Assembly (NCBI GenBank): GCA_013694495.1
Contig: JACDCH010000632.1
Location: 1-8,950, forward strand
Length of the DNA: 8,950 nucleotides
Reading direction: 5' to 3'
From: Acidimicrobiia bacterium
GTDB taxonomy: Bacteria; Actinomycetota; Acidimicrobiia; Acidimicrobiales; JACDCH01
This document shows positions 4,498-8,950 of this stretch, piece after piece. The notes below the pieces were generated by a model, which ran no database searches, was not told where the DNA came from, and saw nothing but the letters and a program-made list of their open reading frames with translations. Every line of letters starts with the position of its first letter. Position 1 is the stretch's first letter. The position numbers were made by a program, and so were the translations under genes.

Positions 4498-6162
4498 TCA
4501 GCCGACGAGGTTGGGGGAGCGGCAGGCGATCGAGCGCCAGAAGACGTCGGCCCCGGCGACGTTCAGGCCGAACAGGTCGGTCAGGGGCCCGAGGAGCGCG
4601 TTGTCGACGCTGGTGATCAGGGGGTTCACGATGTCGTTCGTGACGGGGGTGAGGATCGAAGCGATCTGCGTCGGGGTGAGGCTCACCGCGAGGCCGAGCA
4701 GGGTCCGGGCCGTGACCAGGAGCCCGCTCGTCGTCACGCCGAGGCCGGAGAGCCCGACGGTGTTGCTGCCGGTCTCCTTCTTCGCATCGAAGGCGTCGGG
4801 TGGCATCCGGAACGTGGCGGTGGTGGTGGCGGTAGGCCGTGAGGTCGAGGCCCCCATCGTGGCCTGGATGTCGACGTTGATGAGGCCCACGAGGCCGACG
4901 AGGGTGACGTTGCCCGTGACCCGGATCGGGATCGAGATGCCGGCCTGCAGCAGCGAGGTGACGACGCTCACGTCGATGCCGTTCGGAGCGGCCAGGGTGG
5001 GCGTCCCGGCCAGGGTGCCGCACACGATGGCCGCCAGGGTCCCGCCCGCGAAGGCCGTGGCCAGGTTGAGGTTGAGCGGGCCGACCTGCACGTTCACCGT
5101 ACCCACGAGCGGGATGGCGAGCGGCACGTTGACGATCGTCCCGCTGGCGGTGAGGTCGATCTGCGCTGTCTCGGCGTAGGCCCCGATCCCGCCGCAGGCG
5201 GGCTGGGGTGGCTGGGTGACGTGTATCGACGTCGTCAGGTTCATGATCGAGGGAGGAACGCTCACGGTGAGCCCCGGCACCGCAAGGGAGTTCGTGCCGT
5301 TGGCGAGGAACGCGCTGCCGGCGATGAGGTCGAGGACGTTCACGCGCGTCTCGGCGGCGGCGTCGCTGGTCGGCGCCACGGACACCACGTTGCCGAGGCT
5401 CACCGTCAGGGCGGTCACGCTCGTGCCGATGCTGCGGAGGACCGTGGCGTTGGCCACGTCTCCCTGACGCTCGAGGACGTCGGCGGTGGCCAGGGCGAGG
5501 TTCGAGTACGTCACGTTGGCGGCGAGGAGCTGTTCGACGGAGCCGAACCCCATCTGGGCCGCCAGGTCGAACAGGCTGACGCTGGCCGTGGCCAGGCCGG
5601 TGTAGCTGACGAGGCTGAGGTTCAAGGCGTCGTTCAACATGCCGTTGAGCAGCGCCGACTTCTGGGTGCTGAGGTTGACCGCGAACGACCCGATGGAGAA
5701 GCACGCCTGCGGTCGTCGGGACGCAACGGCCCGGCGGGTGGTGGTGCCGGTGCCGGGTCGGAAGAAGTAGTCGACGGTGGCGGTGGCGGTCACCTCGACG
5801 GCGTCGGGGATGGCCCCGCCGCCCAAGGCCACGAAGCGGCCGGAGCCGTTGATCTGCCCGAGTTCGTACGTGACGACACGGCTCACGCCGGCGGTTCCGA
5901 GGTTCCGGTTGGTGCTCTGGGCCACGGCGCCCGTGGAGTCGATCTCGGCGGAGAGCTGCGAGACGGTGCGGCCGTCGAGGCGGCGGGACAGGTCGAGGGC
6001 GACGACGTCGGCCAACGCCTGCATGTCGCGGCGAGCGACGCGTTCGAACCCGAGGTCGACCGCGATCGAGGCGAAGGCGATCAGCGTCGTCATCACGAGC
6101 GCCACCAGCGGCAGGACGGCGCCGCGGTCGCGGGGCTCGTTCACGGGCTGCCCACCCGTCAT
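4498..6162 (-). CDS. TadG-like protein (Flp/Tad pilus-assembly TadE/G-like N-terminal domain)
   Basis: This 554-residue membrane-anchored protein begins with the TadE/G-like N-terminal segment: RDRGAVLPLVALVMTTLIAF (11-30), continuing to ASIAVDLG at 38, followed by ERVARRDMQALADVVALDLS (40-59), which helps pass and later cover the membrane. The long exported part is rich in Val, Leu, Thr and Ala and holds four cysteines (154, 323, 381, 547), an even number fitting two disulfides. The C-terminus GADVFWRS...CRSPNLVG resembles other actinobacterial TadG-like proteins. I see no von Willebrand A domain, which classical TadG has. I chose ATG 6162 because it overlaps the TadE-like stop (ATGA) and because upstream codons lie inside that gene and read as non-protein. 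A role in Flp-type pili or a related surface system is likely; the ATPase, platform and prepilin genes are absent from the window. Confidence 0.82.
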   Translation of the reverse strand: MTGGQPVNEPRDRGAVLPLVALVMTTLIAFASIAVDLGFERVARRDMQALADVVALDLSRRLDGRTVSQLSAEIDSTGAVAQSTNRNLGTAGVSRVVTYELGQINGSGRFVALGGGAIPDAVEVTATATVDYFFRPGTGTTTRRAVASRRPQACFSIGSFAVNLSTQKSALLNGMLNDALNLSLVSYTGLATASVSLFDLAAQMGFGSVEQLLAANVTYSNLALATADVLERQGDVANATVLRSIGTSVTALTVSLGNVVSVAPTSDAAAETRVNVLDLIAGSAFLANGTNSLAVPGLTVSVPPSIMNLTTSIHVTQPPQPACGGIGAYAETAQIDLTASGTIVNVPLAIPLVGTVNVQVGPLNLNLATAFAGGTLAAIVCGTLAGTPTLAAPNGIDVSVVTSLLQAGISIPIRVTGNVTLVGLVGLINVDIQATMGASTSRPTATTTATFRMPPDAFDAKKETGSNTVGLSGLGVTTSGLLVTARTLLGLAVSLTPTQIASILTPVTNDIVNPLITSVDNALLGPLTDLFGLNVAGADVFWRSIACRSPNLVG

Positions 6163-6608
6163 GGGTTGGCCTCGGCCACCGACGTGAAGTCGAGCGTGCT
6201 CGGGAAGATGAAGTTCATGAGGGGCGGCGCCGGCAGCAGCGGGTTCGAGCTGTACGGGTAGGCGACCGTGACCGTCACACACGTCCGAGCAGTGGCCGGT
6301 GGAGGCGGGCTCGTCGGGCAGGGCGCCCGGGTGACGTTGCAGGTGAGCCGGCCGTCGTTGCAGGCGACGCCGCTGTAGGAGCCGATCGCGTCGGTGACCG
6401 CAGACGTGGCGTTCGTGATCGTCAGGGTCGACGGGGCGATCGCCCCGGCCCGGGCACCCTCGGCCGCGGCCTGGGTGAGGGCCTGGCGGAAGCTCATCAT
6501 GTAGCTGTACGAGATGATCCCGAAGATCAGCGTGAACAGCAGGACCGCCACGATGGCGAACTCCAGCATCGCGGTCCCGCTCTCATCCCTGCGTGCTCTG
6601 GTGGTCAC
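6159..6608 (-). CDS. TadE-like pseudopilin
   Basis: This 149-residue protein is a TadE-family minor pseudopilin. A short basic leader ends at Gly11, followed by TAMLEF (12-17): cleavage after Gly11 with Glu at +5 is the prepilin-peptidase (TadV/CpaA-type) signature. A hydrophobic helix (about 14-37) and QALTQAAAEGARAGA (42-56) complete the TadE domain. The exported tail has four cysteines (83, 90, 97, 110) and a Pro run (101-104). The GTG start has AGGGG six bases upstream. The gene is coupled to the TadG-like gene by a 4-nt ATGA overlap, so the two form an operon. Such proteins assist assembly or anchoring of Flp pili. The peptidase that would process it lies elsewhere. Confidence 0.9.
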   Translation of the reverse strand: MTTRARRDESGTAMLEFAIVAVLLFTLIFGIISYSYMMSFRQALTQAAAEGARAGAIAPSTLTITNATSAVTDAIGSYSGVACNDGRLTCNVTRAPCPTSPPPPATARTCVTVTVAYPYSSNPLLPAPPLMNFIFPSTLDFTSVAEANP

Positions 6609-6684
6609 TTGGCGCCCCTGGACGTGCGAAGCGGGACATCCGGCCCGGCACGTGGAGTATGGAAGCCGATCCGGTCAGTGGCCC

Positions 6685-6702
6685 ATGGCCCGAACGGGCC
6701 AT
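6685..6702 (-). terminator. Hairpin directly after the malQ stop codon
   Basis: ATGGCCCG at 6685-6692 and CGGGCCAT at 6695-6702 are perfect 8-bp complements, folding as a 7-bp stem with a four-base loop. On the - strand it starts two bases after the malQ TGA (6704-6706), as an intrinsic terminator might, but no U-tract follows. It lies 77-94 nt upstream of the TadE-like start, so it could instead be an operator. Confidence 0.35.
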
Positions 6703-6703
6703 T

Positions 6704-8524
6704 TCACTGCCGTCTGTCGGAACTAGTCACCGCGTCGAGGACGGCCGCCGCCAGCCCGGATCCGGCCAGCTCGTCGATCGGGAAGGGCAGCCCGTTCGAC
6801 CAGTTCGACGGCTCGGTCGTGCCGGGCTGGTTCGGGCGGTCGGTCTCGCCCGTCGCGTCCTCCAACGTGGCGACGACGAGGCGGCAGGGTGACGCCGCCA
6901 GCCGCTCGTGGGCCGCCACCGCGACGGTCGCCGGCGCCACGTCGGCGTCGAGCCCGGTGAGGGCGGCGACCTTGGGAGCGAACTCGGCCGCTTGCGCGTC
7001 CTCGCCCGTCCAGGCGCCGGCGATCGTGGGGAGGTCGTGGGTGGAGACCGCGGCCAGGGCGTCGCGGGGCCAGCCGCTGACCGGCGGCTCCTCGAACCAG
7101 CCCAGCCGGTACGAGAGGACGCCCCGCGACGACAGCGCATCGCGCACCGCGTCCTCGACCGTGCCGAGGTCCTCGCCCACGACGAACGTGTCCGCTCGGA
7201 CGCTCTCGAGCGCAACGACGTCGAGCAGCTCCTGGCCCGGGTAGCGGACGTAGCCGCCGTCCTCGGGCCCGCCGTCCTCGGGGAGCCAGAACAGGCGGAA
7301 CAGGCCCATGACGTGGTCGATGCGCAGGCCGGCGGCATGGCGGGCCGTGGCGCCGAGCAGCGCCGCCAACGGCTCGTAGCCCGACGCCCGCAGCTTCCAG
7401 GGCACGAACGGGGGCAGCCCCCAGTCCTGGCCGGCGGTGTTGAACTCGTCGGGCGGCGCACCGACCCGGACCCCCGAGGCGAGCACGTCCTGCCACAGCC
7501 ACCCGTCGGCGCCGGCCGGATCGGTGCCCACGGCGAGGTCGTGGAGGAGGCGGACGCCGCCGGCGGCGACAGCGGCGTGCTGCTGGTCGGCCACCCACTG
7601 CACCCAGACGTGGAAGCTCACGGCGTCGGCGTCCCGCCGGGCCTGGCGGGCGACCGCCGGCGAGTCGGGCCGGCGCAGCTCGACCGGCCACGTCCGCCAG
7701 TCGGGCCCGTGGCGGTCGACGAAGGCGCAGTAGCGGGCCCACCCCTCGAGCAGCGGCCCGCCCCGCCGGCGGAAGGCGGCGAGCGAGGCGTCGGTCGCCA
7801 GCATCGACCGGCTGGCGGTCCAGATGGCGTCCAGCGCCTCCCGCTTGAGCGCCCACACCCGGCCGCGGTCGATGCGGCGGTCGCCGAGGAGGTCGCGCCC
7901 TGCGGTGGCCAGCTGCGTGGCCCGGTCGCCCAGCCCCTCCCATCCCGGCACGGCCTCCATCCGCAGGTGGAGCGGGTTGCGCCACAGCCGGCTCGAGGCG
8001 AAGTAGGGGCTCGCCTCCTGGGTCGCGGCGGGGGACGGGGCGTGGAGCGGCGAGCTGAGGACGTACGGCGCACCGCCCTCGCGGCCCCAGGCGCCCACGG
8101 CGGCCAGATCGGTGAGGTCGCCGATGCCCCAGCTGTGGCACGACCGGGCCGAGTAGAGCTGCACCGCGAGGCCGGCGGCGCGCTCCGGTGCGGGGGCGCA
8201 GCGGTCGGGCACGACGATCAGGCGCGTCGTCGGTCCGCCGTCGACCGGGTGTAGGTCGTGGTACCCGAGCGGGAGGTCGGGCGGGAGGGCGGCGTCCACG
8301 TCGAGCTCCGTGCCGTCCTCGAGCACGAGCCAGGCCGGCCGCAGCATCGAGGGGTCGGCGCCGTGGCGCACGATCCACACCGGCCTCGAGCTCGGCGGCG
8401 GGTCGTCGACCTCTGCGAGCCCGCCCATCGCCACCCGCAGGGCGGTTCGGGTCGCCTCCGGCGTGGCGTGCCAGATCTGGTGGACGTCGTCGAAGCCCGG
8501 CTCGATGCCCCAGGGGTCGGTCAC
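6704..8524 (-). CDS. malQ: 4-alpha-glucanotransferase (amylomaltase, GH77)
   Basis: This 606-residue cytoplasmic disproportionating enzyme transfers alpha-1,4-glucan segments between maltodextrins in maltose/glycogen metabolism. GH77 landmarks appear in order: SWGIGDLTDL (131-140), SPYFASSRLWRNPLHL (172-187), GVRLLHDLAVGTDPAGADGW (323-342), GAPPDEFNTAGQDWG (355-369), then LRIDHVMGLFR (400-410) with nucleophile Asp403, VVGEDLGT (448-455) with acid/base Glu451, STHDLPT (494-500) with transition-state Asp497, and NQPGTTEPSNW (565-575). All catalytic residues are present. An N-terminal domain of about 115 residues precedes the catalytic barrel, as in other actinobacterial forms, making it longer than the Thermus type. 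The GTG start has CAGG a few bases upstream. It follows the DUF3105-like gene by 19 nt and is probably co-transcribed with it. Confidence 0.96.
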   Translation of the reverse strand: MTDPWGIEPGFDDVHQIWHATPEATRTALRVAMGGLAEVDDPPPSSRPVWIVRHGADPSMLRPAWLVLEDGTELDVDAALPPDLPLGYHDLHPVDGGPTTRLIVVPDRCAPAPERAAGLAVQLYSARSCHSWGIGDLTDLAAVGAWGREGGAPYVLSSPLHAPSPAATQEASPYFASSRLWRNPLHLRMEAVPGWEGLGDRATQLATAGRDLLGDRRIDRGRVWALKREALDAIWTASRSMLATDASLAAFRRRGGPLLEGWARYCAFVDRHGPDWRTWPVELRRPDSPAVARQARRDADAVSFHVWVQWVADQQHAAVAAGGVRLLHDLAVGTDPAGADGWLWQDVLASGVRVGAPPDEFNTAGQDWGLPPFVPWKLRASGYEPLAALLGATARHAAGLRIDHVMGLFRLFWLPEDGGPEDGGYVRYPGQELLDVVALESVRADTFVVGEDLGTVEDAVRDALSSRGVLSYRLGWFEEPPVSGWPRDALAAVSTHDLPTIAGAWTGEDAQAAEFAPKVAALTGLDADVAPATVAVAAHERLAASPCRLVVATLEDATGETDRPNQPGTTEPSNWSNGLPFPIDELAGSGLAAAVLDAVTSSDRRQ

Positions 8525-8543
8525 CGGCGCCTGCTACCCACGC

Positions 8544-8950
8544 TCAACCGTGCTCGGCCGAGGTCGCCCCTGCGTGCTCGTCGAGGAACCCCTGCAGGGC
8601 GGCCACGTCGACCGCCTCGCACGTCTGCTTGAACAACCAGGCGGTGGCCACCACCGGAGCCGGCAGGTCCGGGTTGGGCACGACGACGATGCCCTCGCCG
8701 GCCAGACCCTCCAGCGTCGCGAGCTGGTCGGCGTCGAGGTCGCGGTGCTGGAGGAGGACGGCGCCGGCCTCGAGCTGGCCCACCTGCGCGGCCCGTCCGA
8801 GCGGCTCGTCGCGCACGCCGCTGAGCAGCGGGACGGGCTCGTGGGTGCCCGACGTCGGTGGATCGGACAGGTACTCGGGCTCGGGCGCGCCGGCCAGGAG
8901 GTGGGTGCCGCTCGACGGGTCGAGCGCCTCGCGGCGGGCCGGGCCGCACC
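8544..8950 (-). CDS. DUF3105-like protein, 5' end outside the window
   Basis: The C-terminal 134 or so residues are present; the frame runs open to the right edge. The order of motifs fits DUF3105: YLSDPPTSGTHEPVP (compare the usual Y-x-x-x-PPTSGPH), then GQLEAGAVLLQH (the place of the usual LEHGAVV), LATLEGLAGEGIVVVPNPDL, and TAWLFKQTCEAVDVAALQGF. The usual His residues after PPTSG and LE are partly changed: His is kept in SGTH, but the LEHG histidine reads Ala. DUF3105 proteins are usually membrane-anchored, and the anchor would lie outside the window. Function is unknown. An internal GTG at 8816 could be taken for a start, but family homology begins upstream of it, so it is not the start. 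Confidence 0.75.
   Translation of the reverse strand, partial: CGPARREALDPSSGTHLLAGAPEPEYLSDPPTSGTHEPVPLLSGVRDEPLGRAAQVGQLEAGAVLLQHRDLDADQLATLEGLAGEGIVVVPNPDLPAPVVATAWLFKQTCEAVDVAALQGFLDEHAGATSAEHG

Noticed and set aside
6622..6653. 6-bp inverted repeat ACGTGC/GCACGT before the TadE-like gene
   Set aside because: Short arms and a 20-base loop in GC-rich DNA; likely by chance.
6908..8254. 448-codon rightward open frame
   Set aside because: Antisense to malQ, whose catalytic motifs are all present; the translation is Gly/Arg/Val-rich and featureless.

Overview
The window is GC-rich throughout and has features typical of Actinomycetota: candidate leaderless promoters with a TANNNT -10 box 6-8 nt before the start codon, a LexA-type box of the form CGAAC-N4-GTTCG, an actinobacterial freestanding HTH/LAGLIDADG protein, and an actinobacterial-style TadE/TadG pair. 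A lineage near Acidimicrobiia is my best guess, but this is inference. No rRNA, CRISPR array, insertion sequence or prophage was seen. The 120-1130 gene and the 370 bases beside it look less GC-rich than the rest (judged by eye).

Layout. (1) 120-1130 (-) is a secreted protein of Ig-like repeats whose third repeat stops just after it begins. (2) 1131-1499 has no supported gene but holds inverted repeats, including a perfect palindrome over the putative promoter of the next gene. (3) 1500-3156 (+) holds a PrxQ/Bcp peroxiredoxin, then an ECF-type sigma factor whose stop overlaps the start of an O6-alkylguanine-DNA methyltransferase (ATGA). This looks like a damage or redox defence cluster. (4) 3126-3573 (-) is a freestanding acyl carrier protein, overlapping the methyltransferase tail to tail, preceded by a 43-residue membrane protein. 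The small gene fires from a promoter whose -10 box overlaps, on the other strand, the -10 box of a tRNA-like gene.

(5) 3603-4451 is the most unusual part. A 74-nt tRNA-like gene (+) folds as a class I tRNA but has a Leu-type CAA anticodon. It ends one base before the stop codon of a convergent HTH/LAGLIDADG gene (-), whose promoter carries a LexA-type SOS box. A conserved, damage-responsive tRNA/homing-protein module is a plausible reading but unproven. (6) 4498-6608 (-) is a translationally coupled TadE-like and TadG-like pair without other Tad genes in view. (7) 6704-8950 (-) is a 4-alpha-glucanotransferase (GH77, MalQ) preceded by the 3' part of a DUF3105-like gene that runs off the right edge.
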